Origin: Rhodospirillales bacterium
GTDB lineage: Bacteria; Pseudomonadota; Alphaproteobacteria; ATCC43930; CGMCC-115725
Assembly (NCBI GenBank): GCA_028288725.1
Contig: JAQGIC010000079.1
Span: 1 to 64,000, forward strand
DNA length: 64,000 bases
Direction of reading: 5' to 3'
In this document: positions 49,983 to 62,403 of the stretch, in pieces
Layout: each line of letters opens with the position of its first letter
How positions within the stretch are numbered: the stretch's first letter is position 1
The notes under the pieces: model-generated
Databases searched by the model: none
The model's input: the letters and a program-made list of their open reading frames with translations, nothing else
What the model was told of the DNA's origin: nothing
Translations under genes and position numbers: made by a program

Positions 49983-52685
49983 ATGACTAACTCCCAGCTT
50001 TCTGTAACAACAGATTGCAGACGCAAGCCGGCACCATCGCTTTTTTTCCCATTCCGTCCCGGGTCTGCCATCATCATATCCGAGGATGCCGGGCTTGCGG
50101 ATACTGCCTTGCGTTCTTTTCGCCTGCCCGGAGATCCCGTCCTGTACCCGACAGACGTTGCCACCATCGTTCTTGCGGTCGCCAGCCTGCTTCTGGTCGT
50201 CAGTGTCGTACAGCCGCTCGCGGGGCGCTTCGGCCTGCCGACGACCGTGCTGCTGGCGCTCGTCGGCACGGCGATCGGCGGCGGTGCGTCCTTGGTGCTG
50301 AACCTGCCCGGCATCTCCGCGTTCGACGCCATGGCCCGGCCGTTCGCCGAGCCGCCGGTGACCTCGTCCGTGTTCCTCGATTGCTTCCTGCCGATCCTGC
50401 TGTTCCAGGCCTCGATCAGCATCGATATCCGGCGGCTGCTCGAAGACGCGGCGCCGATCCTGATGCTGGCGGTGCTGGCCGTACTGGTGACGACCGGCCT
50501 CATCGGCTGGACCCTGTCGGAATTGTCGGGCCAGCCGCTCATTCCAGCCTTGCTGCTGGGCTCGATCGTCGCCACGACCGATCCGGCCGCGGTCGTGGCG
50601 ATCTTTCGCGATCTGGGCGCGCCGGCGCGGCTCACGCGCCTGGTCGAGGGCGAGAGCCTGCTGAACGACGCGGCGGCGATCGCGATCTTCACCATTCTGA
50701 TCGGCCTCTTGAAATCCGGCGGCCATGTCGAATGGGGCTCCGCCGTTGCACAATTCGTGGTGAATTTCGGCGGCGGCATCCTGCTGGGCGCCGCGGCGGC
50801 ACGGTTCGTGACCGCGTGCCTGCCGCTGCTGCATGGCGACCGGGCGGCCGAAATGACCCTGACGCTGGCGCTGCCCTATCTGGTCTTCATCCTGGGGGAA
50901 GAGGAACTGCACGTCTCGGGCGTCGTGGCCGTGGTCGCCGCCGGCATCACGTTCGGGTCGACCGCGCTCTCGCGCATGTCGCCGTTCAACTGGACCTTCC
51001 TGAACGAGCTGTGGGAACAGCTCGCGTTCTGGGCCGGGTCCTTCATCTTCATCCTGGCCGCCATTCTGGTGCCGACCCTGCTGATCGACGTCGGCCGGAA
51101 AGACCTGCTGCTGTTGGCCGTCGCCCTGGGGGCGGCGCTGGTCGCCCGTGTCGTCGTGCTGTTCGGCGTGCTGCCGCCCTTGACCTGGCTGAAGCTGAGC
51201 GCCCCGGTTTCGACCGCCTACAAGCTGGTCATCACCTGGGGCGGCTTGCGCGGGGCGGTCACCGTGGCTCTGGCGCTGGCGGTGACGGAGGATGCCGGGC
51301 TCGACCCCGAAGTCAAACGCTTCGTCGCCGTGCTGGCGACCGGCTTCGTGCTGTTCACGCTGTTCGTCAACGGCACGACGCTCCGCGGCATCATCCGCCT
51401 GCTGAAGCTCGACCGGTTGAGCCCGCGCGACGAGGCGCTACGCGACAATGTCGTGGCCCTGTCGCTCGCCGATCTGCGCGATTCGCTGGCGACGACCGCA
51501 GTCGACTACCGGATGAGCGAGGCGGTCGCCGCAGAGACGCTCGCGCGTTATTCGACGCGGATCGAGAGTGCCAGCCAACGGCGGCAGAAGCGGGTCGCCG
51601 GTCTCGACGGCGAGCGGGCCGAGGTCCTGGAGCGCGATCGGCTGGCCATCGCGCTGGTGGCGCTCGCCAGTCACGAGCGGCGCCTGGTGCTCAACCACCA
51701 TGCGGAGGGCACGGCATCGCGCCGGACGGTCGAGGCGCTGCTGCGCGGCGCCGACGGCATGGTCGATGCCGCGCGAATCGACGGCCGCAGCGGCTATATC
51801 CAGGCGGTGAAGCGGATCGGCCGGCCGACCTTCGGATTCCGCTGCGCACACCTCCTGCATCGGTACCTGCGGGTCGAAACGCCGCTGGCCGGACGCCTCG
51901 CCGAACGGTTCGAGCGCCTGCTGGTCACCCGCATGCTGCTCGACGAATTGGCCCGCTTCATCGGACAGAAACTGTCGCGGTTCCTGGACGACCGCCTGCT
52001 GCAGATCATCAACGACATCCTGGCGATCCGGCGCGACCGGACCCGGCGCATGCTGGACGCGTTGCAGGCGCAATATCCGGAATATCTGGCGGCGCTGGAA
52101 CGCCGGATCCTGGAACAGACGGCGCTCAGGCAGGAATTCCAGGCCTATCGCGGCCTGTATGACGAGGGCCTGATCGGCCAGGAACTCTATGAGGATCTAA
52201 GCCGGCGCCTGCGCAAGCGCCGGGGGGCGACGGAGGCGCGGCCACGGCTCGACCTGGGCCTGAAGCCGGGCGAGCTGATGCGCCGCATCGATCTGTTCCG
52301 CGATCTGGCCCCGGACCAGGCCGAGCGTCTGGGCCGCCTCGCGCGGCCGGTGATCGCCGTGCCGGGCGACAAGCTGGTGCGCAAGGGCGAGCGGGGCGAC
52401 GCGGTGTTTTTCATCTCGTCGGGCGCCGTCGAGGTCATCCTGCCGGGCGAACCGGTCACCCTCGGTCGCGGCGACATCTTCGGCGAAATGGCGCTGATGA
52501 CGGGCGAACCGCGCCGGGCCGACGTCATCGCCGTCACCTACAGCCAGTTGCTGGTGCTGCACGCCTCGGATTTCCGCCGCTTCCTCGGCTCCAATCCGGA
52601 TGTCCAGACAAGCATCCAGAAGATCTTCGACGACCGGATGATGGAAGTCGTCGCCCGGAAGGCGCCGGCCCTGTCGGAGCCGTAA
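49983..52685 (+). CDS. CPA1-type Na+/H+ antiporter with C-terminal cyclic-nucleotide-binding domain
   Basis: This protein of about 900 aa combines an antiporter and a regulatory tail. Residues about 55-480 contain the CPA1 core with ATTDPAAVVAIF and the ion-binding EGESLLNDAAAIAIF, plus TWGGLRGAVTVALALAV. A long charged helical region follows, then a cyclic-nucleotide-binding domain at about 790-880 with the phosphate-cassette-like FGEMALMTGEPRRADV. The layout resembles SOS1 and sperm NHE proteins. The start at 49983 is uncertain: the first 50 residues look non-conserved and the ribosome site is weak, so initiation could be further in. Confidence 0.85.
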   Translation: MTNSQLSVTTDCRRKPAPSLFFPFRPGSAIIISEDAGLADTALRSFRLPGDPVLYPTDVATIVLAVASLLLVVSVVQPLAGRFGLPTTVLLALVGTAIGGGASLVLNLPGISAFDAMARPFAEPPVTSSVFLDCFLPILLFQASISIDIRRLLEDAAPILMLAVLAVLVTTGLIGWTLSELSGQPLIPALLLGSIVATTDPAAVVAIFRDLGAPARLTRLVEGESLLNDAAAIAIFTILIGLLKSGGHVEWGSAVAQFVVNFGGGILLGAAAARFVTACLPLLHGDRAAEMTLTLALPYLVFILGEEELHVSGVVAVVAAGITFGSTALSRMSPFNWTFLNELWEQLAFWAGSFIFILAAILVPTLLIDVGRKDLLLLAVALGAALVARVVVLFGVLPPLTWLKLSAPVSTAYKLVITWGGLRGAVTVALALAVTEDAGLDPEVKRFVAVLATGFVLFTLFVNGTTLRGIIRLLKLDRLSPRDEALRDNVVALSLADLRDSLATTAVDYRMSEAVAAETLARYSTRIESASQRRQKRVAGLDGERAEVLERDRLAIALVALASHERRLVLNHHAEGTASRRTVEALLRGADGMVDAARIDGRSGYIQAVKRIGRPTFGFRCAHLLHRYLRVETPLAGRLAERFERLLVTRMLLDELARFIGQKLSRFLDDRLLQIINDILAIRRDRTRRMLDALQAQYPEYLAALERRILEQTALRQEFQAYRGLYDEGLIGQELYEDLSRRLRKRRGATEARPRLDLGLKPGELMRRIDLFRDLAPDQAERLGRLARPVIAVPGDKLVRKGERGDAVFFISSGAVEVILPGEPVTLGRGDIFGEMALMTGEPRRADVIAVTYSQLLVLHASDFRRFLGSNPDVQTSIQKIFDDRMMEVVARKAPALSEP

Positions 52686-52735
52686 GCTTTCGATTAGGCT
52701 CGACGTCTGGATCCGCAACGACCGGATGAAGCAGC

Positions 52736-54373
52736 ATGACGTTAAGCCAAAGCGCCTTCGTCGACCGGTTCGCGCTCGATCGGCTGCCGCCGCGGGCGGT
52801 CTGGCCGGACCTGATATTCGACCTGCCCGAACTGGCCTACCCCGCCCGCCTCAACGCCGCCAAGGTGCTGCTGGACGATCGGGTCGCGGCCGGCGACGGG
52901 GCCCGCCGCTGCCTGCTAGACGATCGCACCGCCTGGTCCTATGCCGAGCTGCAGGATCGCACCGACCGCATCGCCCAGGTCTTGCGGAGCGAAGGCGTCG
53001 TGCCCGGCAACCGCGTGCTGCTGCGCGCGCCGAACAATCCGATGCTGGTCGCGCAATGGTCCGCGGTGCTGAAACTGGGCGCGATCGTGGTCACGACCAT
53101 GCCGCTGCTGCGCCCGCGCGAACTGGTCCAGGTCATCACCAAGGGCCAGATCAGCCACGCGATCTGCGATGCGCGGCTGGAGGCCGACCTGCGCGCGGCC
53201 CAGACCCAGGCGCCGGTGCTGCGCCATATCCTGATCGCGAACGGCGACGCGGCCGACGGGCTCGAGGCCCGCATGGCCGCGGCCCCGGGGCGGTTCGAGG
53301 CGGTCGATACGGCCGCCGACGATCTGGCGCTGATCGCCTTCACCTCGGGCACCACCGGCGAGCCCAAGGGCTGCATGCATTTCCACCGCGATATCCTGGC
53401 GATCACCGACACATTCTCGCGCCATGTGCTGCAGCCGTCGCCGGATGATCTGTTCTGTGGCAGCCCGCCCCTGGCCTTCACGTTCGGCCTGGGCGGGCTG
53501 GTCATCTTTCCGCTGCGCATCGGCGCCGCGAGCCTGCTTCTGGAGAATGCCGGGCCGGAGGCGCTGATGCAGGCGATCGGGCGCCACCGGGCGACCGTCT
53601 GTTTCACGGCACCCACGGCCTATCGCGCGATGGCGGCGATGAAGGACCGCCACGACATTGGCAGCCTGAAAAAGGGCGTGTCGGCCGGCGAGGCGCTGCC
53701 GCTGGCGACACGCACCCTGGTCAAAGATTGTTTCGGAATCGATCTGATCGATGGAATCGGGTCGACCGAAATGCTGCATATCTTCATCTCCGCCGCCGGC
53801 GACCAGATCCGGCCAGGGGCGACCGGCAAGCCGGTGCCGGGTATCCGCGCCACCATTCTGGGCGAGGACGGCGCCGAACTGCCGCCGGGCCAGGTCGGAC
53901 GGCTGGCGGTCAAGGGCCCGATCGGCTGCCGCTATCTGGAGGATCCGCGCCAGTCCCTCTATGTCGAGGGCGGCTGGAACGTGACCGGCGATAGCTATCT
54001 GATGGATGCCGACGGGTATTTCTGGTTCCAGGCCCGCAGCGACGACATGATCATTTCGGCCGGCTACAACATCTCCGGCCCCGAGGTCGAGCAGGCGGTG
54101 CTGTCGCATCCGGCCGTGGCCGAATGCGCCGTCGTGGCCTCCCCCGACCAGGAGCGGACCTTCGTGGTCAAGGCCTTCGTCGTGCTGAAGCCGGGCCAGA
54201 GCGGCGACGAGGGGCTGGCGAAGGCGATCCAGAACCATGTGAAGGCCGAGATCGCACCCTATAAATATCCGCGCGCCGTCGAATTCGTGACATCCCTGCC
54301 GCGGACGGAAACCGGCAAGCTGCAACGGTTCCGCCTGCGCCAACAGGAGCTGGAGCGTGCCGCCAAGGCCTGA
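52736..54373 (+). CDS. Aryl-CoA ligase, 2-aminobenzoate/benzoate-CoA ligase-like
   Basis: This 545-aa ANL-superfamily adenylating enzyme would convert an aromatic acid to its CoA thioester. The P-loop motif FTSGTTGEPKGCMHFH, the A5 region DGIGSTEMLHIF, the A8 hinge NVTGDSYLMDADGYFWFQ and the catalytic Lys in the A10 motif ETGKLQRFRLR are all present. The N-terminal LPELAYPARLNAAKVLLDD is typical of benzoate-type ligases, and 2-aminobenzoate-CoA ligase is the best-fitting family name. Substrate is not proven. No aromatic-degradation genes adjoin it. It starts 50 nt after the antiporter gene. Confidence 0.85.
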   Translation: MTLSQSAFVDRFALDRLPPRAVWPDLIFDLPELAYPARLNAAKVLLDDRVAAGDGARRCLLDDRTAWSYAELQDRTDRIAQVLRSEGVVPGNRVLLRAPNNPMLVAQWSAVLKLGAIVVTTMPLLRPRELVQVITKGQISHAICDARLEADLRAAQTQAPVLRHILIANGDAADGLEARMAAAPGRFEAVDTAADDLALIAFTSGTTGEPKGCMHFHRDILAITDTFSRHVLQPSPDDLFCGSPPLAFTFGLGGLVIFPLRIGAASLLLENAGPEALMQAIGRHRATVCFTAPTAYRAMAAMKDRHDIGSLKKGVSAGEALPLATRTLVKDCFGIDLIDGIGSTEMLHIFISAAGDQIRPGATGKPVPGIRATILGEDGAELPPGQVGRLAVKGPIGCRYLEDPRQSLYVEGGWNVTGDSYLMDADGYFWFQARSDDMIISAGYNISGPEVEQAVLSHPAVAECAVVASPDQERTFVVKAFVVLKPGQSGDEGLAKAIQNHVKAEIAPYKYPRAVEFVTSLPRTETGKLQRFRLRQQELERAAKA

Positions 54374-54403
54374 CGGCGGGCGACCGGCTCAAACGTTATC
54401 GCT

Positions 54404-54967
54404 CTAGAAAATCAGCCCCTCGACCTCGCGGTCGCGGCCCAGTTCCTTCATCAACCGGACGAAACGGGGCTCGCGCCGGGCGTATTCGGCGTGGCGCGCG
54501 CGGACGGCGGCGACCAGCGAGCCGTTGCGGCCCAGGATCTCGTCGCCCAGTTCGATGATGCGCAGGTTCGGCCAGCTGCGGGCGCGGATGCGGACGATCT
54601 CGGCCACGACCTCGGTCGACGGCACATCCGGCAGGGCCTGGGCCAGCAGCAGGATGGTGAAGGCAGTCGAGCGCGAGATGCCGGCATGGCAATGCACCAG
54701 CAGATGGCCGTCGGCCATGGGCAGGTCGCGCCCGAATGCCAGGACTTGCCTGATCTGCTCGATCTCGACCAGAATCTGCCCCGGCCGGATATCGATCACG
54801 TCATGGAACCGCAGTTGCAGCCGGTGGGTCGGGCTCAGCAGGCCCAGGCTTTCCGGCTCCGGAGTTTCGGGATCCAGCACCGACAGCAGATGGGTGACGC
54901 CGCGCGTCTCGAACGGCTCCAGCTCCTCGATACCGCAGATGGAGATTTCAAAGGGCATAAGGGGCAT
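54404..54967 (-). CDS. Dual-specificity / tyrosine phosphatase-like protein
   Basis: This 187-aa cytoplasmic cysteine phosphatase has the HCx5R signature VHCHAGISRST with Cys93 as nucleophile and Arg99 binding phosphate. The upstream general-acid region FHDVIDIRPGQ supplies Asp candidates. This family is common in alphaproteobacteria and its substrates are unknown. I chose ATG 54967 (MPLMPFEIS), preceded by GGATGG. A TTG two codons earlier and an ATG at 54958 are alternatives. It converges with the ligase gene 30 nt away. Confidence 0.85.
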   Translation of the reverse strand: MPLMPFEISICGIEELEPFETRGVTHLLSVLDPETPEPESLGLLSPTHRLQLRFHDVIDIRPGQILVEIEQIRQVLAFGRDLPMADGHLLVHCHAGISRSTAFTILLLAQALPDVPSTEVVAEIVRIRARSWPNLRIIELGDEILGRNGSLVAAVRARHAEYARREPRFVRLMKELGRDREVEGLIF

Positions 54968-55060
54968 CGTCAACCATCCGGATCGGGCTGTGGAGCCCCC
55001 ATTCTAACCCAAGCGGGCGCAATCAGTCGTGCCGATCGATGACGCCTGCTTTGCGCCGGG

Positions 55061-55957
55061 TTATTTCTTGGGGACCGCCACACTGATGCCGGCGACCGCC
55101 TCGTAGACCTTGACCACGGCCGCATCGTCCTCGCCGCCATGGCCGGAGCCGGCGGCGGCCAGGAACTGCTGATGCGCCGCGGCCGCGATCGGCAGCGGAA
55201 AGCGCAAGCTGCGGCCGGTATCGAGCACCAGTCCCAGATCCTTGACGAAGATCTCGACCGAGGAGAGCGGCGTGAAATCCCCATCGAGCATGTGCGGCAC
55301 CCGGTTCTGGAACATCCAGGAGCCGCCGGCGCTGTTCGAGATTACTTCGTAGAGCTGACGCGGATCGGCGCCGGCGCGGGTCCCGAGCGCCATCGCCTCG
55401 GCCGCGGCCGCGATATGCACGCCGGCCAGCAGCTGGTTGACCGTCTTGACGGTCGAGCCGATGCCCGGCCGGTCGCCCAGGCGGTAGACCGTCGTGGCGA
55501 CCGCGGCCAACGCCGGATCGGCCACCGCATAGGCGGCGGGCGCGCCCGACGACATGATGGTCAGCTGACCATCCCGCGCCTTGGCCGCCCCGCCCGACAC
55601 CGGCGCGTCGAGCAACAGATGACCGGTCTGGGCCAGACGCGCGTCGAGCGCCTCGGTAAAGGCGGCGGGCACGGTCGAGGACAGCATGACGACGGCGCCC
55701 GTCGGCAGTCGCGGCACCGCGCCATCGGCCCCGAACAGCACGGTCTCGACCTGGGCCTGGTTCACCACCATCAGGATGAGCAGCTGGGCGCCCTCGGCCG
55801 CGGCCCCGGGCCCCGCCGCCGCACGCCCGCCGGCCGCGACCAGGCTGTCGACCGCGGCCGCCCTGACGTCGCTGCCCCAGACCTCGTGACCGGCCTTCAC
55901 CAAGCTCACTGCCATGCCCATGCCCATCGAGCCCAGCCCGATCACGCCCACCCGCAT
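55061..55957 (-). CDS. Beta-hydroxyacid dehydrogenase, L-threonate dehydrogenase-like
   Basis: This 298-aa NAD(P)-dependent enzyme belongs to the 3-hydroxyisobutyrate dehydrogenase family. The Rossmann motif GLGSMGMGMA is at the N-terminus, the substrate loop DAPVSGGAAKARDGQ is central, and the catalytic Lys171 is in GSTVKTVNQLLAG. The KTVNQLLAGVHIAAAAEAMA and SVEIFVKDLGLVLD stretches resemble L-threonate dehydrogenase (LtnD). Partner genes of the threonate pathway are absent here, so the substrate is uncertain. It stands alone on the minus strand. Confidence 0.85.
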   Translation of the reverse strand: MRVGVIGLGSMGMGMAVSLVKAGHEVWGSDVRAAAVDSLVAAGGRAAAGPGAAAEGAQLLILMVVNQAQVETVLFGADGAVPRLPTGAVVMLSSTVPAAFTEALDARLAQTGHLLLDAPVSGGAAKARDGQLTIMSSGAPAAYAVADPALAAVATTVYRLGDRPGIGSTVKTVNQLLAGVHIAAAAEAMALGTRAGADPRQLYEVISNSAGGSWMFQNRVPHMLDGDFTPLSSVEIFVKDLGLVLDTGRSLRFPLPIAAAAHQQFLAAAGSGHGGEDDAAVVKVYEAVAGISVAVPKK

Positions 55958-56001
55958 TTCACCGCCTCCCGGTTATTCCTTCGTCCCGATCCTAGACGCG
56001 T

Positions 56002-56349
56002 TCAAAGGATCTCGGCCAGCCTCTCGACCGGCCGGCAGATGCGGGCGCCCTTGGACGTGACCACGATCGGTCGTTCGATCAGGATCGGATGGGCCAGGAT
56101 GGCGTCGATCAATCGATCGTCGGACAGGGCGGGATCGTCCAGACCCAGCGCGCCGTAAACCGCCTCCTTGCGCCGCATCAGGGCGCGGGGACCGATATCG
56201 AGCTGCCGCAGCAAATCGACCAGGGCGGGGCGGTCGAGCGGCTGCTTCAGATACTCGACGATCCGGGTGTCGAGGCCCGCGGCCTGAAGCCGACCCAGGA
56301 CGGTGCGGGAGGTATTGCAGCGGGGATTATGCAAGATCGTGACGGTCAT
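56002..56349 (-). CDS. arsC: ArsC-family reductase (arsenate reductase, glutaredoxin type)
   Basis: This 115-aa thioredoxin-fold protein has the catalytic Cys11 in LHNPRCNTSR and the C-terminal ERPIVVTSKGARICRP block with the conserved Arg and Pro residues of ArsC/YffB proteins. The classical enzyme reduces arsenate using glutaredoxin. No arsR, arsB or acr3 gene is nearby, so a general ArsC/Spx-like redox role is also possible. The ATG at 56349 has GAGGG 4 nt upstream and begins the conserved domain. A longer upstream frame is unsupported. Confidence 0.88.
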   Translation of the reverse strand: MTVTILHNPRCNTSRTVLGRLQAAGLDTRIVEYLKQPLDRPALVDLLRQLDIGPRALMRRKEAVYGALGLDDPALSDDRLIDAILAHPILIERPIVVTSKGARICRPVERLAEIL

Positions 56350-56480
56350 TGAGCCCTCATGCGGGTAGGTGAGTACCAAAAATGCCATGGGCCCAACGTC
56401 GATGGCGGGGGAATGGAACGGGCCTCCCAACCGTACTCCATCTGTACGAACGCGACTGTTCGGATAAGGAGTTTTGAAAA

Positions 56481-56744
56481 ATGCTTCGTCACACGCTGGC
56501 TATCGCCGCCGCCGGCCTCGGCCTCGCCGCGACCCTGGGCGCGGCTGCGCCGGCCGAGGCTCGGACCTTCGTTTCCGTGGGCATCGGCCTGCCGGGTGTC
56601 TACTACGCCCCGCCGCCGCCAGTCTACTATGCGCCGCCGCCGCCGCCCCCGCCGGTCTATTATGCACCGGCGCCGGTCTACTATGGCCCGGGCTACTATC
56701 AGCCGCAGTACCGCTACTATCATCGTCACCACGACGACGATTAA
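56481..56744 (+). CDS. Small secreted Pro/Tyr-rich protein
   Basis: This 87-aa protein has a signal peptide (residues 1 to about 27, ending APAEA). Repeats of PPPVYYAPPP type then dominate, and the tail is YRYYHRHHDDD. No enzymatic domain is present, and similar small Tyr/Pro-rich secreted proteins occur in alphaproteobacteria without known function. The His/Asp tail could bind metals. AAGGAG lies 9 nt before the ATG. A strong terminator follows 20 nt after the stop, so this is a single-gene transcript. Confidence 0.8.
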   Translation: MLRHTLAIAAAGLGLAATLGAAAPAEARTFVSVGIGLPGVYYAPPPPVYYAPPPPPPPVYYAPAPVYYGPGYYQPQYRYYHRHHDDD

Positions 56745-56764
56745 AGCACGGGTTCGATACCCGA

Positions 56765-56797
56765 GGCCGCGCCGTGCAAACGGCGCGGCCTTTTCTC
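56765..56797 (+). terminator. Strong intrinsic terminator
   Basis: GGCCGCGCCGT and ACGGCGCGGCC form a perfect 11-bp GC stem with a GCAA tetraloop, followed by TTTTCTCT. It ends the transcript of the small Pro/Tyr-rich gene and isolates the downstream kinase gene. Confidence 0.92.
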
Positions 56798-56943
56798 TGC
56801 GCGATCGCCGGCGCGACCTACTTTTCCGCGCAATAAACGGTCGGCCCTGCGCCCCTGGGCTTTGCGAACTCGCAATTCGGCGCGGCGCGATTCAACTACC
56901 CCTTGCGTATGGTAATTTTTTCGTAAAATCTGCTGCGCCCACC

Positions 56944-56969
56944 GGATCCCCGGTCGGAACCGAGGATCC
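56944..56969 (+). promoter_or_regulatory. Hairpin masking the kinase gene's ribosome-binding site
   Basis: GGATCCCCGGT (56944-56954) pairs with ACCGAGGATCC (56959-56969) in 10 of 11 positions around a CGGA loop. The GAGG ribosome site at 56962-56965 lies within the right arm, and the ATG is at 56972. The RNA structure could limit translation initiation or melt with temperature. A TTGCGT-N15-TAAAAT pair at 56903-56929 is a possible promoter upstream. Confidence 0.5.
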
Positions 56970-56971
56970 CG

Positions 56972-59110
56972 ATGCCTTCTCTCACCCCGAGAAGCCTGTT
57001 CGCTACCGTGCTGGCGCTCGCCGCGGCGCTCGTGCTGCTGGGCGGGGTCGTGGTATGGAATTCCTATCGGACGGCGGTCGGCAAGGCGGAAGCGGCGTCG
57101 CGCACCCTCGCGAGCGTGCTCGACGAGCATGCGGCCCACGATCTGGATAGCATCGACCAGCGGCTGCGCATGGTCTTCGATCTGACGACCGGCGACTTCA
57201 TCACCCGCCGCGGGGCCGAGGCCTTCACCCGCACCATGACACGGATGGCCGACGAGTCGCGTCTGGTCCGCGGCTTCGCCGTGGCCGACGGCCAGGGCAA
57301 GCTGATCGACGGCCGCGACGGCGACCCATCGGTCGCGGATCTGGATGCGTTCACGACGCAGCGCGACAAGGCATCGCCCGGCCTGTTCATCGGCGAGCCG
57401 ACCCGGATCGCCGATGGCGCCGGCTGGCAATTGCCGGTCAGCCGCGGCTTCCGTGACCCCGATGGGCGCCTGCTGGGCGTCGCCATCGCCTATCTCGATC
57501 TGGCGGCGTTCGACCGGTTCTATGCCCGGCTCGACCTGAGTGCCGGCAGCACCGTTGCCGTCGCCCGCGCGGATGGCCGGCTGCTGTGGCGCCATCCGAT
57601 GATCGATCTGACGAATCCGCCGCCCTACAAGGCGCCCGACGCTCCAGCCGGGCCCGTCGATGCCGGCGGGAGCGGCAATTACAACGCCGTCTCTCCGATC
57701 GATGGCCAGCACCGGATCGTGGGATATGTCGTCAATCCCCGGCTGCCCGTTTCGGTGTTCGTCGCCATCGACGAGAACGCGGCCCTGAGCGAATGGCGGC
57801 ACGAGACGCTGATGACCGGGCTCGCCGCCGCCGGGCTGGTCCTATGCCTGATGCTGCTCGGCTGGCGTCTGCAGCGCGAAATGACCGAGCGGGCCCGTGG
57901 CTTCGCCGACCTGGAGCGACAGGCCGCCGCCCTCGCCGTCAATACCATGCAGCTCGATCTGGCCCGCAACCTGGCCGAAGAGGCAGAGGAGCGGCTGCGC
58001 AACGCGCTCGATGCCCTGACCGAAGGCTTCCTCCTGTGGGATTCCGAGGATCGCCTGGTGCTGTGCAACGACGCGGCCCATGTGCTGGATCCCGACCCCG
58101 GCAATCAGGTCGAGTTCGGCCAATCCTTCACCGAGCTGCTGGACGACCGGCTGGCGCGCGGCCTGATCCCGGCCGCGGCGGGCCGGGAGGACGAATATCG
58201 CGCGGCCCGCATCGCCGCCCATCTCAATCCGACCCTGCCGATCGAGTTCGAGACCACCCACGGCCACATCCTGCGCATCGTCGAGCGGCGAACGACCGAG
58301 GGCGGCATCGTCACGTTGCGCAGCGACGTGACCGCCCAGCGGCAGCTGGAGCGCGCGCTGATCCAGGCCCGCCAGGAGGCCGAGGCCGGCAGTCGTGCCA
58401 AATCCGAATTCCTGGCCAGCATGAGCCACGAGCTGCGCACGCCGTTGAACGCGGTGATCGGCTTCGCCGAGCTGATCCATGGCGAGATGCTGGGCAGCGA
58501 TGCCGCCGCCCATCGCCGCTACCGTGAATATGCCGGCGACATCCGCGACAGCGGCAGCCATCTGCTGGGCCTGATCAACGACATCCTGGATTTCTCCAAG
58601 ACCGAGGCCGGCGAGATGCAGCTGGTCCAGGACCCGGTCGATCTGGGCGAACTGATCGAGAGCGCGGTCCGCATGTTGAAGCCGCGCGCCGAGCGAGCCG
58701 GCATCATGCTCGTCGGCCGGGTGCCGTCCAACCTGCCGTCGGTCCTGGGCGACGGCATGCGCCTGCGCCAGGTGCTGCTGAACCTGCTGTCGAATGCGAT
58801 CAAATACACGCCGGAGTCCGGCCAGGTGTCCGTCACGGTCGAAGCGAGCGGGAGCAGCGTGCTGCTGAAGGTCGCCGACACCGGCATCGGCATCGCGCCC
58901 GAAGACATGTCGATCGTGCTGGAGCCGTTCCGGCAGATCGACAACGACCTCAATCGCCGCAATCCCGGCACCGGCCTGGGCCTGCCGCTGACCAAGCGCC
59001 TGGTCGAGCTGCATCAGGGCGTGCTGGAGCTGGAAAGCATCGTGGGCCGCGGCACCACGGCGGTGGTCCGCCTGCCGGCCAACGAGGTCCGCCTGGCCGA
59101 GGCGGGCTGA
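56972..59110 (+). CDS. Membrane sensor histidine kinase with PAS domain
   Basis: This 712-aa orphan sensor has TM1 (residues about 10-30), a periplasmic PDC/dCache-like domain to about 270, TM2 near 275-300 and a PAS domain (AEERLRNALDALTEGFLLWD) near 335-450. The HisKA domain has the phosphoacceptor His486 in MSHELRTPLNAVIGF. The HATPase domain carries LLSNAIKYTPESG, the DTGIGIAPEDM G1 box and GTGLGLPLTK. The ligand is unknown. No response regulator gene is adjacent, so its partner must be elsewhere. The ribosome site lies in a predicted hairpin. Confidence 0.9.
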   Translation: MPSLTPRSLFATVLALAAALVLLGGVVVWNSYRTAVGKAEAASRTLASVLDEHAAHDLDSIDQRLRMVFDLTTGDFITRRGAEAFTRTMTRMADESRLVRGFAVADGQGKLIDGRDGDPSVADLDAFTTQRDKASPGLFIGEPTRIADGAGWQLPVSRGFRDPDGRLLGVAIAYLDLAAFDRFYARLDLSAGSTVAVARADGRLLWRHPMIDLTNPPPYKAPDAPAGPVDAGGSGNYNAVSPIDGQHRIVGYVVNPRLPVSVFVAIDENAALSEWRHETLMTGLAAAGLVLCLMLLGWRLQREMTERARGFADLERQAAALAVNTMQLDLARNLAEEAEERLRNALDALTEGFLLWDSEDRLVLCNDAAHVLDPDPGNQVEFGQSFTELLDDRLARGLIPAAAGREDEYRAARIAAHLNPTLPIEFETTHGHILRIVERRTTEGGIVTLRSDVTAQRQLERALIQARQEAEAGSRAKSEFLASMSHELRTPLNAVIGFAELIHGEMLGSDAAAHRRYREYAGDIRDSGSHLLGLINDILDFSKTEAGEMQLVQDPVDLGELIESAVRMLKPRAERAGIMLVGRVPSNLPSVLGDGMRLRQVLLNLLSNAIKYTPESGQVSVTVEASGSSVLLKVADTGIGIAPEDMSIVLEPFRQIDNDLNRRNPGTGLGLPLTKRLVELHQGVLELESIVGRGTTAVVRLPANEVRLAEAG

Positions 59111-59175
59111 CCGCCGGCTCTAAATATTTGATTTAGGGTGAGATTGGTCGCGACAAGGTGTCGTCGACACAGATA

Positions 59176-59194
59176 TGAGGCCGATCGGGCCTCA
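59176..59194. terminator. Convergent hairpin between kinase and RND pump genes
   Basis: TGAGGCC and GGCCTCA form a perfect 7-bp stem with a GATCG loop in the 117-bp gap between convergent genes. There is no real T-run on either strand. A bidirectional transcription end is plausible but weakly supported. Confidence 0.4.
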
Positions 59195-59227
59195 ATCTGA
59201 GTCGCACTCTGGGCCGCCGCCCGACGG

Positions 59228-62392
<3,165 letters not shown>

Positions 62393-62403
62393 GGCGGCCG
62401 CGC

